From Stromatinia cepivora (taxonomy: Eukaryota > Ascomycota > Leotiomycetes > Helotiales > Sclerotiniaceae): a stretch of DNA of 64,000 nucleotides. The notes under the pieces were generated by a model. It worked only from the letters and a program-made list of their open reading frames with translations, did no database searches and was not told the origin of the DNA. Where the stretch lies: contig RCTD01000033.1 in NCBI GenBank assembly GCA_014898415.1, positions 372,001 through 436,000 on the forward strand, in the 5' to 3' direction. Within the stretch, counting starts at the first letter, position 1, and each line of letters opens with the position of its first letter. The position numbers and the translations under genes were made by a program. Shown here piece after piece: positions 11,193 through 22,673 of the stretch.

Positions 11193-13439
11193 TCAACCCT
11201 CCAAAAGCTTACTCGGGTCCTCATCCCCTATAAGCTTTTTCAAAGCCTGCACAGTAATCTCCAAAACCTGCTGATTTCTCGATTTTTTTAAACATTCTTT
11301 CAGAGATTCCAGTCCCGAATTCTCCTTCACCTTTTGAATTCCCCTTTCTCCAACTTTGTTTGGTGCCGTCAATATATTAAGTATGCAAACTACACCTCTG
11401 TGTCTTATTTCTTCCTCATCTTCCGTACACAAGCCTAACAAAAGATTGACTCCTCTTTCTCTCTCAAGAATTGCAGTTACTGCAGTATCCCATTCTGTAA
11501 GACTTGCTAATGCACCTCCTGCTGCTCTTCTTGTAGGGAAATCTTCGGCATCGGTTAGAGCTAATAGGATATGTGTACGATGTGATGCTTGTTTACTACC
11601 ATCTGCAAATTTTGCGACCCCTTCCGGAGACTGCATGAGGTTGCAGATAAGCTCAACCGTTGCACGGGTCACCATAGTATTACGGGAGAGAAGCAATTCC
11701 TCGATTTGAGACCAAGCCAGTCGAATGATTGGATTACGAGCTGAGTCATCTGTAGAAGCAAGGTTTGTCAAGGCCAGAAGAGATTCGAAGACGGGTAAGA
11801 GATCGCGATGTTCAACTGTTGGGTCATCCTCTAGGAGAAGAAGAAGAGGTTTAATGGCTGAAACAAGTGAAAGAGGATTGGCGCCTCCAAATACATGTTG
11901 TGGATTGGTAGATATGAGGATACGGGCGAGGGCATGAGCTGTGGTTCTTCGGGCTGGAATATTTTCTGGGGGGAAGACGGTATACGAGTGTAATAAAAGC
12001 TTGATTGCACCTTGTTGAGCCATTTGTCCCCGAATTTTGGTTGTCTTGGAAAGTGAGAAGATGATGGATGTGACAAGTGTAAGAGATGCTATTGATCCAT
12101 GCTGGCTGTGGGTGACAAGAACAGGTATGACACCGGCTTCGAATACATTTTGACATCTCTTGTCGACGTGATCATCGTCATTGAGCGGATCTGGTTTGAG
12201 AGTGGACTTTGAGGCATTGGCATAAGCTTTTAATTGACCCAATTTCTTTTGTTCTTCGCTTAAGGGCGGTCGGTACGTTGTAAGATTACTGAGAATACTG
12301 AGAGCTCCATAGGTTGTGGGAGATTTGGGCTGAGAATCATTCAAAGATTTGACAAGATTGACCAAAAACTTTTTGTCCGAAGCCAACTTCTCCTTGACTT
12401 TTGGTTGTAGCGAAGCGTAAGCAAGACCTTCAATTGAACTTTGCTGAGATGTATCCGTGGAAAGCATCTTCTTAAACATGTCTGAAAGATCTTCAATAGT
12501 TGTACTGGCCGACTGATATCCTCCTCCAGATTCAGCGGTTGGTGCTGAAGGGATGGCCTTCACTTCTGAGGTCAGTCAGAATCATTGAATAAAGAGGGAG
12601 AAAATCAAAAGCGGGGAGGGAAGGTGCGAATGGAAACATGGGATGCATACCTGAATTTTAGCCAAGACAACAGCTGCGAGATTCCTAACTTGTTCAGAAT
12701 GTATTCGCTGTTGTATGGAGCCATCTTCCGCATTACTATCAACAGGAGACGAAGAGACTTCGGAAACTTTTGGTGGAGTATTGCTGACAATCTCTTCAAG
12801 CCATCTTGCACAATGCTTCTGAATAGCTTCCCGACAAGGAGTGTTCATACAAGCAGCACTAAGTAATTCCAGAGCAGCCTGCTCAACCTTCCGACTTTTC
12901 CATTTCCTCTTCATCAATGTACCAAGGCTAGGAATGAAACCTTCACTAAGAAAAAATGAAGCAATGACATCTGGAACAATGGGAAATATCGATGCTGCAA
13001 CAGAAAAAGCAAGGATCAAATCATCATATGTGCCTTTGGCTACACGATCATAGAAGAAGTGAGAAAGATAATCAACGCCTTGTTGTTCCGAAGCTTTGAG
13101 ATATGCAGAAGTAGTTAATGTCGCGTGACCTCGAACTGATTGAGATTGTCTCATATCAAGGTAACCCAGAATAGTTTCCAAAATATCCTGATCGATCAAC
13201 TGGAAGAGAGGTTTATGTGGTTCCTTTGATCTTGTTTCTTCCACGGAATCATCAGTGAGAAGTTTGGTGAGAGTGTTCAACTCCCTGCAAGTTTCCTCAT
13301 CCTCTTGTCCACCCTCGGTTAAACGGGCAAGTAAGAGAAGTGTCTGATCTTCAAGGGAATCATTTGCGGCGGTTGTAGTATGAGGAACACTTGGATCAGT
13401 GCCTCGTCTTTCAAAAGATTGATCAAATGCTTTTGACAT
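11193..13439 (-). CDS. CRO1: UNC-45/Cro1/She4-type myosin chaperone
   Basis: Two exons, 13439-12651 and 12557-11193, give a 717-residue protein. It is built almost wholly of armadillo-like helical repeats, with key segments GRLTEGGQEDEETCREL-type at the N-terminus and GALASLTEWDTAVTAI and RGVVCILNIL near the end. This is the layout of the fungal UCS family (She4 of budding yeast, Rng3 of fission yeast, CRO1 of Podospora). These proteins fold myosin motor heads and are needed for actomyosin-dependent endocytosis, cytokinesis and cell polarity. No N-terminal TPR domain is visible, as expected for fungal members, unlike animal UNC-45. The intron (12650-12558) has a GTATGC donor, two CTGAC branch candidates and two acceptors. 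The nearer CAG (12569-12567) would run into a stop, so the frame requires the downstream AAG at 12558. Confidence 0.9.
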
Positions 13440-13837
13440 GATGGTGAAGTATTACATATGATTGAATTTTAAAATGAAATAAAAATGGAGTGATCAAGAT
13501 GAATGAAGAGGGGAATGTCAGAATTATAAATTACACCAATGCCCCTCTTGTGGCTTAAAAGTAACCCCACATTTTGGCAAGATAGGCTACGTCACCTGAT
13601 CAAGCGTCAAGCAAGGGCGATTCTACATTCTTTACCCTGCATGAAGATCTTCCAGCCTTGTTCGTAACTCATCAGCCTTTAGGAACTTCTCAATATTTCA
13701 TACCAATCACAACTATATCAAGCAATTTGAATGTTTCGGGGTCTGTTGGATTGCGAAATTGTATAGAAAATTTCCAAGGACAAGAGCTTCTTTGAACTTC
13801 AAGTCTATCAGGTTGTCATGCCTGTAAGACTTCCATC
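13440..13837. promoter_or_regulatory. Bidirectional promoter, CRO1 / TFB4
   Basis: Only 398 bp separate the start codons of two divergent genes, so the promoters must share this space. CCAAT pentamers occur on the plus strand near 13,535 and 13,703. Neither gene has an obvious TATA box, consistent with housekeeping expression. Confidence 0.5.
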
Positions 13838-15080
13838 ATGGATGGTATAGATGGTACAGATCATTTCACAGGAGGCGTTGAAGGTATGACCATATACACT
13901 TGGGGCGAATATATGTTCTTTAACACAACCATAGGTCCCTCTCCTTCATGTCTCGTCATTATCCTCGATACTAATCCACACGCCTGGGCGCTTCTCTCCT
14001 CCACACTCCCCCTCTCCAAAGCCATAGCCAACCTCCTCGTCTTCATAAACGCCCATCTCGCCGTCAACAATGCCAATCAAGTAGCCATAATAGCCAGTCA
14101 TTGCCACCGCGCAGTATGGCTATACCCAGCACCACCATCTGCCTCTGAAGACATAGAAATGGGTGGTTCAACTACTCACGGCCCTCCCGATGATGCAAAC
14201 AAATACAGACAATTCGCACTTATCGAAAATGCCCTCTTAAATTCCCTGCGCAACTTAATATCTAGTACGACTGAACAAGAAGTTTTCACTACAACCACGA
14301 CCCAAATGGCCGGTGCACTCACCCTCGCTCTCTCATATATAAATAAACAATCATTAGCCTATAGCGACGTCTCAGCTTCCGACTCTAAACCAGCAACCTC
14401 CGATGTAAACACTTCCGATTCTACCACCGGCCTGCAATCAAGAATTCTCGTGCTCTCTGTATCCGGCGATCTCGCACATCAATACATTCCTATAATGAAT
14501 ACCACATTCGCTGCACAGCGTATGCGGATCCCAATTGATATATTAAAACTCGCCGGCGATACTGTGTTTCTACAACAAGCTAGTGATACTACAAGGGGAA
14601 TATATATGCACCTGAAGAATCCGCAAGGGTTATTACAATATCTAATGATGGCATTCTTACCCGATCAAACGAGTAGAAAGGATTTAATAGCGCCAACGCA
14701 GGAAGTGGTAGATTTTAGAGCTGCATGCTTTTGTCATAGAAAGGTGGTAGACGTGGGCTTTGTATGCAGTATATGTTTGAGTAGTATGTGGCCTCTTTCT
14801 TCATGCCATTTTATGGTTTCCACCCATCCATCTTCTTCCCCCCTCCCTTCTTACCCCCCCTCATGCAACTATTCACACTAACACCTTCCCTTTCCTCCCT
14901 TTAGTATTCTGTTCACCCCCCGAAGGCGCAATCTGCCTAACCTGCTCCACGCACCTCTCCCTCGGAGACTATGGTTCCAAACCGGCCGTCGTCCCACGCA
15001 AAAAGAAGAAGAAGCGGAAGATTAATGGTGCAGGAGTCGAGACGGGTAGTGCTAGGGGTACGCCTGTGCCTGGGGAATAA
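13838..15080 (+). CDS. TFB4: TFIIH core subunit Tfb4 (p34)
   Basis: Tfb4 is the p34 subunit of the TFIIH core, which acts in RNA polymerase II initiation and nucleotide excision repair. The protein has a von Willebrand A-like fold (LVIILDTNPHAWALL start strand; FINAHLAVNNANQVAIIASH) and a C-terminal zinc-binding segment. In that segment CFCH, CSICLS, FCSPP and CLTC supply the ligands, followed by a basic tail (RKKKKKRK). Exons 13838-13883, 13935-14783 and 14905-15080 give 356 residues. The second intron (GTATGT donor, CTAAC branch, TTTAG acceptor) joins CSICLS to IFCSPP, restoring the family zinc motif. The first intron (13884-13934) is 51 nt, a multiple of three, and has no stop, so a naive reading keeps 17 extra residues. 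Removing it gives VEGPSPSCLVIILD, which fits the family better. Confidence 0.92.
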
Positions 15081-15537
15081 ATAACCTGTGCTTGGCGAAT
15101 AAATGGGATGAATAAGATGAAATGAGTCATCTGGAGAATAATTGAATAAATGGATGGATAGATGATGGATGAATAGATGGATGAGTGAAGAAATGTGAAT
15201 GCTGTACTATACCACTTATATACTCTAAAAGTTCCCAGGTTACTATTTGTTATGGGAGTTAGGAAACGAAGGAAAGAAAATTGGAGTGGGAATGGGAATG
15301 GGAATGGGCTAGGAAATTAGATATCACATTTACAAATTTGTGGTTTGTGGTTGGTTAAGAAGGAGCAATATCAAAATTAAAACTACATCAATGAGCGCAT
15401 GCATACAGAACACTCATCAAAACTGCGCAGTTTTATCAGAATGAAGAATAACTTTAGGTTCTATTAGGTTATGAATGAAGCATAAAGCATGCTTACGGGC
15501 ATAGCATAGCAATAAAGGCTAAGCTATAAAATCATCT
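15081..15537. other. Short intergenic region after TFB4
   Basis: No gene. It contains GGAATG-type short repeats at about 15,280-15,310 and ATGGATGG/GATGGATGA-type repeats at about 15,150-15,185. Confidence 0.4.
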
Positions 15538-15735
15538 CTATCCATCTTTCCCTCTCCCATACCACCCATCTGATTTCCAAGCGGAAAGTGTTCGGTTAAG
15601 GGTAATGCATGTAATGTTCGTTCTAGCAATATTCTCTCCTGTTTCGTTCTTCAACGCCGTTCCATTCATAATCATAAATTCATAAGCTCCTTTCCTTCTG
15701 TCGATAAAGCAATGATGCATTTCTCCATAGCAACG
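15538..15735 (-). CDS. Orphan 3' exon downstream of taspase (alternative C-terminus or separate small gene)
   Basis: Immediately after a good branch/acceptor (CACTAAT, then TTTTACTAG ending at 15736) an open frame of 65 codons runs to a TAG. Its composition is protein-like (CYGEMHHCFIDRRKGAYEF, then NGT, NET, NIT and NRT sequons, ending SDGWYGRGKDG). There is no suitable ATG exon between it and the taspase stop at 15847. Two phase-compatible donors exist upstream: GTTCGC inside the last codons of taspase (15867), and GTGCAAG near 15,797 in a frame that overlaps the taspase end. The first would replace the last six taspase residues by 65 new ones. I do not recognise the peptide. Confidence 0.35.
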   Translation of the reverse strand, partial: RCYGEMHHCFIDRRKGAYEFMIMNGTALKNETGENIARTNITCITLNRTLSAWKSDGWYGRGKDG

Positions 15736-15846
15736 CTAGTAAAATAAAATTAGTGATATAATCAACCCAACAAACGATTTGAGGGGGTCTAGTCTTGCAC
15801 CTCAAAGGAGGAGACTAGAAATTCGTTGTAGGCGTGAGACTGGAAG

Positions 15847-17965
15847 TCAATCTTTCTCAATGCGAACCTTTCGGCCTCCTCTGACAACGTTACCATGATC
15901 TCCAAGACGTGACATGACACATTTGGCATCCTTTTCATTTGAAGCGTAAGATGCCAAGGCAAATGAGTCGGTATTGTGGGCAAAGTGTAAGAAGTACCCA
16001 TACTGGGTCTTCTTAACAGCCATGACACCAATTGCACCAGCAGAGTTACTCCCACAAACACCAGGATGACCCATAAAATCTGCTTGAACAAATGACTCCA
16101 TAGCTTCGTCTTCATTAGCTTCCATGTCTTGGCCACCACGAGCTCGTCTGGTGTTGTGGTATAGTCTGTCAGCACATTTCTGTGAAGCCATGGTAGTAGC
16201 CATGTGTTCTCCTGTGCCACTGGTAACTGCAGCGACTGATACTTGATCTTCATCTCGCTCGTCACAAGGAACCACAGCCGTACCAATGCCTACGAGAGCA
16301 GCAGGTCCAACACGGCCACGATGTTTCATCCCAATTCCACCAGAAGAAGATGCTGCGGCGATGCGGCCATACATATCAATTGCAATAGCTCCCACGGTAT
16401 CAGTAATCAAATCTACATCTGCCTTTTGGGGAGTAGGCTCTGGAGTAGACTCGTGAGGGCTCTCAATGGTTCCTTCTTGGACGAGGTCCAATGGTGCAGA
16501 ATGCATCTCAATAACTTTTTCCTGATCTGTTGGAGAAAGATGACCGTCTGTACTAGATGGTCTTTTGATAGTAGTTGCTGTAGCATTCATAGATACATTT
16601 GGTTCACTGGAAATTCCACTAGTGGTAACGCTTGGAGATAAAAGAGAATGAACGCGTCCCGGGCTGCCATCGCTAAGTGCTGCAAGGCGTGCACGTTTTG
16701 CGGGTGTGGTTCCCACTGGAGAGCGGGAAGCTCCACGACCTGGTGTGTTCATTTGAAAGTAGCCTCGGCCAGGAGGAGTACCAGGACGTGGGGTATGTGG
16801 ACCGCATTCTTGAGGACATGCTCGACCTGGGGATGATGTTGAAGGAGAGTCAGGCTGCCCTTCATTCCATGTGCCAGTCATGATTGCGTTGGTATGGTCC
16901 CTACGTTGTTTTGCTCTTACACGTTCTTCATATTCCCGAGCGGCGGCTTCATCATCGGCAGCTTGGCTACTGTTCGTACTTGATGGCGTCATGCGGCCGC
17001 CACCCTCAGCACGACGCAAGTCTTCACGCCATCGTATGTATCTTTCGCGGGCATTCTTAGAACACATCATATCATGTGGTACAATTGGTATGCCATGTTC
17101 CCATGCAAAATCCGTCGCTCCTTGGCCGACAAGAAGGTTGGGTGGGACTCTTCGTAAAGATAATGGTCGACTTGAAGCTTCCAAAATTAGTCTGGCCAAA
17201 CTGACAGGATTCTTGATCTCTAGGAAGGAGGTGTTAGCCAGTGGAGATCAATGCGGACTAGAATCTATGGGCTTACGGGCGGTTGCACCACAGGCACCAC
17301 TTCTACCCAAATGATCTACTACTGTTGCATCACATTCAACGATGCCTTCAATTGATAAGTTACTGCCATATCCGGCGTTAGTAATTTCCTTATCTTCGAG
17401 AACTTTAATCGCAACTTCGACTGCATCAACAGCTGAACCGCCAGCCTTAAGAATTCTCATCGCCGCGCGAGCGGCACTATATAAAAGTCAGCCAAAGTTT
17501 CACATTCCTCAAACAACTTTCAAGGTTTCACTTTCGAGTTCAGTCAACATACTCATTACAAGCTCCTAAGTGAATGTGCTCATTCGTAGTGCTGTGATAA
17601 CCTGCACCAGCGTGTACAAATATCGCAGATACACATGGTTGGGATTGTACTGCGCGTGGCCTTCTGGTATCTGCTGAGCCATCCATTACTGGATTAAAAC
17701 TCATAGCAGGCATCCTGTTGATCTCCATGTTTTGGTAAAAGGGAGTATTCGATATTAATGGGTGAGATCCTGACCATGGATCTTGTCGATCTAAGAATGG
17801 GGAAGGGATAATTTCGATATTATATTTCTGAAACCTGCGAAGTGGATTGAAAGGATTGAAAAGTTCGCGACGGAGCTGACGAAGACGCTCTCGCGCGATA
17901 TCAATTTTAGTTGTGATTAAAGACTGTTGAGGTAGAGTAGTGGATCGTGTAGTGAGTTCAGACAT
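15847..17965 (-). CDS. Threonine aspartase (taspase-like Ntn hydrolase)
   Basis: Exons 17965-17553, 17476-17277 and 17219-15847 give 661 residues. The two introns are 76 and 57 nt. The N-terminal part carries the asparaginase-2 family start (FVHAGAGYHSTTNE, then AARAAMRILKAGGSAVDAVE and AGYGSNLSIEGIVECDATV). The autocleavage site and nucleophile are in DTVGAIAID at about residue 478-486, where Thr479 would become the new N-terminus of the beta chain. SSSGGIGMKHRGRVG and AVTSGTGEH complete the active site. Human taspase 1 cleaves MLL and TFIIA; the fungal substrate is not known to me. About 230 residues of Pro/Ser/Arg-rich, apparently disordered sequence are inserted between NPVSLARLI and the DTVG site, making it much longer than the roughly 420-residue human enzyme. 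The GTG at 18007 extends the frame, but ATG 17965 is preferred. Confidence 0.88.
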
Positions 17966-19155
17966 GAAGTCTCGTAAGTGAAGAGTAAAAGTGAAGCGTT
18001 TGTACACGAGTGAATCTAAGTTTTATATACTCTAGATGAGTATCCTGAGGAATGGTACAATGGCGGAAATTCGCAAATGAGACAATCGGCAGGTGAGTGA
18101 CAATTTGGATCTATGGCCTTGCAACGATTTCAAAATGCATGAACTTGGAAGAACGAAGGGGTGGTGAGAGGGATAGTCGAGAAGGACCGTCTAGGATATG
18201 TCGAGTCCTATGATTCTGTATGAAGGATTTTCAACTGGATTGGAAAACAATCTATTGGAGCTATATCGAATTAGCCATCAATTGCCATAAATACGGATCC
18301 TTCTGGTCATACCGTAGAGATATGTTGGATTTCAATGAGCATCCCTCAATATACAAGAACAGAAATCTTCTCAATCATAGGAGACTTCGGCTAACACCGA
18401 AAAATGATCTTTTTCGGACGAGGAATCAAAACCAAAGATACAAAAAGTGGCCAAGACTTCTGAGGCCCAAACAATAATGTAGGTAATCTTTATGAGATAT
18501 GTTCAGAAAAACGAGTGTCGGTGAGTGAGTATGTGGTTATGGAAGGAAAAGAAATGAATGGTGGTGGTGGTGGTGATGTTTCGAGTTGAGGAAGAACTGA
18601 TTCTAGGATGTAAAACAGTAGAAAATGCCTTTTGTTGACTTTGAATATGTATTGTACACTTTCACATAATATTACTAAACAGGTAGTGAGGTTGGAGATG
18701 AAAAGGGAAGGAGCGGTTCAATGTTAAAGGACAATGAAATGATCTCATTTAACCAAGAGACAACCAAGAGACCATCAAATTCACCCGTTCAATCTCTTCT
18801 TGCTCTCAGGAAAAAATTAATTCATATTTCTTTCCCTACCATCCTCGGACATATCTGAATATCTCTTCACGGAAAGTGTGATGTAACAATTAAAGTCTGA
18901 TATATCAAGAATTTATATGAGGTGCACGTGATTTTAGATTTGACTGGCATTGACTGGCTGTTGCTGCCACTGGTGGGGTTCGTTTAGATACGCACCGCCT
19001 ATGGGTCGTCATCTTGAAGCTTAGATTCCAAACACCAACGATCGATACGGTCAATACCAGCTGTTATTCCCAGCACAAGTTATTTACAATTACCAAAAGC
19101 TGTCGCATAATTCCCTCGATAGATCCGGGACTACATTGCGCAGCTTTATTTCAAT
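17966..19155. promoter_or_regulatory. Divergent promoter region, taspase / ARP3
   Basis: About 1.2 kb lies between two divergently transcribed genes. A CT-rich leader and a CACGTG E-box-like hexamer (near 18,923-18,930) lie on the ARP3 side, and a GGTGGT microsatellite lies at about 18,560-18,575. An 85-codon open frame at 18220-18477 has no supporting context. Confidence 0.4.
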
Positions 19156-20821
19156 ATGGCTTCTCATACTCCGGCCGTTGTCATGGACAAGTACGTTCGA
19201 GATCCCTTCTATATCCCCGTGTCCCGAGGAAGGGGATGTTATCCATTTGTACATTTACTGATACTTCTACGATAGCGGTACCGGGTATTCCAAACTTGGT
19301 TTGTTCTCTTCTACCGACAAGATAGGCACACAACTAATAATGCCTCAATTATAGGTTTCGCTGGCAATGATTCTCCCTCCTTCGTTTTCCCTACCGCCAT
19401 AGCGACAAAAGGTGCCGCAGCAGCGGGCGCAGGTTCGGGATCTGGCCGTCCTGCAGTTGGCAATAAGCCTTCATATCTCACGGGTGGTGCTGGACCAGGT
19501 GGACATCTCTCAATGAAACGTGGAACTGAAGATCTGGACTTCTTTATCGGAGACGAGGCATTAGCAGCCGCAAGTGGACCAGGTGCGCATGAGCTATAGA
19601 ATATATGGAATTGGTATTGATGATGGCAGGTTATGGCATACACTACCCAATTCGCCATGGACAAATTGAGAACTGGGTAAGGGGCTCTGAGGTTACGTTT
19701 AGGATAAAATAGCTAACATCTGTAGGACCATATGGAAAGGTTCTGGTCCAATTCGATATTTAAATATCTCCGTGTCGAGCCAGAAGACCATTACTTTCTG
19801 TTGACAGAACCCGTATGTGCCCAATTCTCAAATCTACGTGAGAATCCCACTTACCAAACTTTCCCAGCCACTCAATCCACCCGAGAACCGTGAAAACACC
19901 GCCGAAATTATGTTCGAATCCTTCAACTGTGCCGGTCTTTACATTGCCGTCCAAGCTGTGCTCGCATTGGCTGCGTCGTGGACTTCATCAAAAGTTTCTG
20001 ACCGATCGTTGACCGGAACTGTAATCGATTCTGGAGACGGTGTGACCCACGTAATTCCCGTTGCAGAAGGATATGTTATTGGATCGTCAATTAAATCCAT
20101 ACCTATCGCCGGTCGAGACATTACATACTTCGTTCAATCGTTACTCCGAGACAGAGGTGAACCGGACTCTTCCTTGAAGACTGCTGGTGAGATTAAGGAG
20201 AACTATTGTTACGTCTGCCCAGATATTGTTAAGGAATTCGCTCGTTTCGATCGCGATCCTGGAAGATTTGAGAAGCATACAGTCACGCAACCAGGTGGAC
20301 GCAAAGTAACCGTTGATGTTGGTTACGAACGTTTCCTTGCACCTGAAATCTTCTTCAACCCAGAAATTTACTCCTCCGACTTCTTGACTCCACTTCCAAC
20401 AGTCGTGGATGGCGTTATCCAATCTTCGCCTATTGATGTTCGTCGTGGACTCTATAAGAATATTGTGTTATCCGGAGGAAGTACATTGTATAAAGATTTC
20501 GGTCGCAGATTACAACGTGATATCAAACACTTGGTGGATGACAGAATTAGAGCCAGTGAAGCTCGAAGCGGTGGTGCCAGAAGTGGAGGTTTGGAGGTTC
20601 AAGTCATTTCGCATAAGAGACAACGACACGGTCCATGGTTCGGTGGTAGTCTTTTGGGTCAAACCCCTGAATTTAGATCTTATTGTCACACCAAAGCAGG
20701 TAAGTTATCTTGGGCTTTCTCATCCTCCAATACCATATACTAACATCAGGCAGAATATGATGAAATAGGTCCAAGCATTGTCAGAAGATTCGCCTTGTTG
20801 GGAGGACCAGGAGGATCATAA
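19156..20821 (+). CDS. ARP3: Actin-related protein 3 (Arp2/3 complex)
   Basis: Arp3 is one of the two actin-like subunits of the Arp2/3 complex, which nucleates branched actin at cortical patches. Seven exons (19156-19190, 19276-19298, 19355-19582, 19629-19675, 19726-19812, 19868-20699, 20754-20821) give 439 residues, close to the usual size. The actin fold signatures are clear: [18 protein letters not shown] at the start (phosphate loop 1), [49 protein letters not shown] (phosphate loop 2), the [19 protein letters not shown] adenosine motif, and the [13 protein letters not shown] end. An Arp3-type Gly/Ala-rich insertion ([14 protein letters not shown]) lies near residue 40. All joins keep frame with GT/AG borders. 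The 5' end is intron-rich and includes a 23-nt second exon. Confidence 0.96.
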
Positions 20822-21495
20822 GGAGCTAGACCGGTAGTCGAAAAGATAGATATTTGGAGGAATGAAAAACTATAAATGTATTGAAGAGTCAGCGGAGTTT
20901 TGGGAGAATTATTGAAGCGACGAATGCCAAGTGAAGTGTCTTAAGTTACGTAGGTTGAGATGTAGGGGATGATAAAAATTGATAAAATTGCTGCACATCT
21001 TCGCCTCTATTTTCTGCTGTTCTGCTTTGAGTGATACGGTTCCAACTCCTCCTCTACAAACTCGACTCGAAAATGCACTACTGCCGAAAAGGAGTCAGTT
21101 ACAGTTTCACACCTCACTTCCCTTCAGGTGAGCCTAGGTAAAGGTGTCGGAAGCTGCCCCTCGGGATAGTGACTTCGAGGTATGTGGTACATGATACACG
21201 TGACTCTCCAAACTGCGGGGTTGACAATCATCCAGACTTCATGACGCGACAAGTAAAAGTAAAGTAAATTGCATTGAAACACCAGTACAAAACTCCACCC
21301 TCTCGCTGCCCTTCGCCAAATTTCATCCTCCCACATTTACACATATTCTCCCGCCGAACCTCGTCTTCAGAAGCAAAAAAAGCACATAAATAAAAGTCTC
21401 ACATACAACCATAGATAAAACCCAAACGCAAAGATAATCACAATCGCAAGACAACTACAAGACAATCGCAAGCAATCGCAATCGCACCCGCAACC
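20822..21495. other. Intergenic region between ARP3 and DAD3
   Basis: No gene. It holds the ARP3 3' UTR and the DAD3 promoter. The last 100 bases before the DAD3 start are rich in CAATCGCAA-type direct repeats (21,440-21,490). A CACGTGA sequence lies at about 21,197. Confidence 0.45.
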
Positions 21496-21919
21496 ATGGA
21501 AACAGACGCATCCAACATCCCACTTCCCACAAACGAAGATCTTTCGCCCACAGAACAAGATCTACTAGATGAATATGAACGATTAGCGGAAAATATGAAG
21601 ACTGTTTGTTTCCCCCCCCCTTCTTCTCTCCTCTCCCATTCCTCTCCAATCCCTCTCGCATTTCTCCTCGTCATCCAAACTAACTAACTAACAACCTATA
21701 TAATAGCTAGCGCATACCCTCGAAACTCTCTCTAATAACCCAACGGCTTTTATCCTGGATAATTTGCGCCAGTTGGAACGGAAGACTAGTTTGGTTTTTA
21801 CGCTGCTGAAGGCGAGTGTTTATAGTATTGTGTTGCAGCAGCAGATTAGTGAGGAGAGGGGGGGTGGTGGTGATGTTGGTGGAGGGGAGGGGGGAAGTGA
21901 GGGGGAGAGGTATGAGTAG
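21496..21919 (+). CDS. DAD3: DASH/Dam1 complex subunit Dad3
   Basis: Dad3 is a small subunit of the fungus-specific DASH (Dam1) ring, which couples kinetochores to spindle microtubule ends. Exons 21496-21603 and 21707-21919 give 106 residues. The recognisable core is LSPTEQDLLDEYERLAENMK followed, across the intron, by LETLSNNPTAFILDNLRQLE and RKTSLVFTLLKASVYSIVLQ; the last helix is the most conserved Dad3 feature. The intron (103 nt) has a GTTTGT donor, tandem CTAAC branch candidates and a TAATAG acceptor, with phase 0 on both sides. After QQQISEE the protein ends in a Gly/Glu-rich tail (GGGGDVGGGEGGSEGERYE) that looks like microsatellite expansion. The length is normal for the family. Confidence 0.92.
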
Positions 21920-22673
21920 AGGGAAGGGGAGGGGATGTTGGGGGGCGAAGAGGAGTTATGAGTGGAAGGAATGGAGGGTATTATGTTCCACACGGGGCAC
22001 TGATTGGCAAAAGGGGACATGCGCAACTTATTCGAAAAGGGAGAGGGAGCCAATTCCTCCTGGAGGTGTGGACCTTGGGGTAAAGGACTCGAGACCAATT
22101 CAAGCCTTGAAGGTATCGATTGAGTCACCTCTCCCTATACTGGCAACGGGCTATTTTGTAGAGAGATGTAGCTGGGCACGGAAAAATAAGACGGAATAGA
22201 TGAAAGGATAGGCGGGATGATAGGATATTCTGATCAATTTCCTGATATTTTAAATCGGTGGACAATGGGATTTACACTACTGGGCGACAGAGACACGTTA
22301 GCTCATAACTGTATCAGTCACTAAAAGTACCCATCACTGAAATATCACGAATTGCAGCTGTCAGTATTAAGTCGGAGGGGGAGGAATGGCTTCATCTTTA
22401 TTTAGGAGTTTTGGATTAAGATACCCACACATAATAATATGTGTAATGCAACTTGCAATCAAAATCTTTCCATTTAGGATTTTCTCCAATGCAATATCAT
22501 GAATATGTGCCATGCATGCTTTTCCACATGATTTTGTCTTCCTTCCCAGCATTACGCCAGTCTATGCATATGCACATTTATCTTCCACATCCATCTAGTA
22601 GTACTCATACAATATGCAAGGTAAATATGCATATTCCCTTTCCTTTTCTTCCTATCCATCCTTCGTTCGTTCT
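21920..22673. other. Intergenic region between convergent DAD3 and uS5m genes
   Basis: No gene is supported. It should contain both 3' UTRs and terminators. Purine-rich G/A tracts continue for about 80 bases past the DAD3 stop. Confidence 0.45.

Noticed and set aside
15789..16286. 165-codon minus-strand frame with a hydrophobic stretch overlapping the taspase 3' end
   Set aside because: It is a +1 shadow of the taspase beta-chain codons. Only its last part could matter, as a donor region for the orphan exon.
16243..17314. Several long plus-strand frames opposite taspase
   Set aside because: They are antisense shadows of the GC-richer taspase coding exon.
18220..18477. 85-codon frame in the taspase/ARP3 promoter region
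   Set aside because: Composition (many Asn, Tyr, Arg, Lys) fits AT-rich non-coding sequence. It is isolated between divergent starts.
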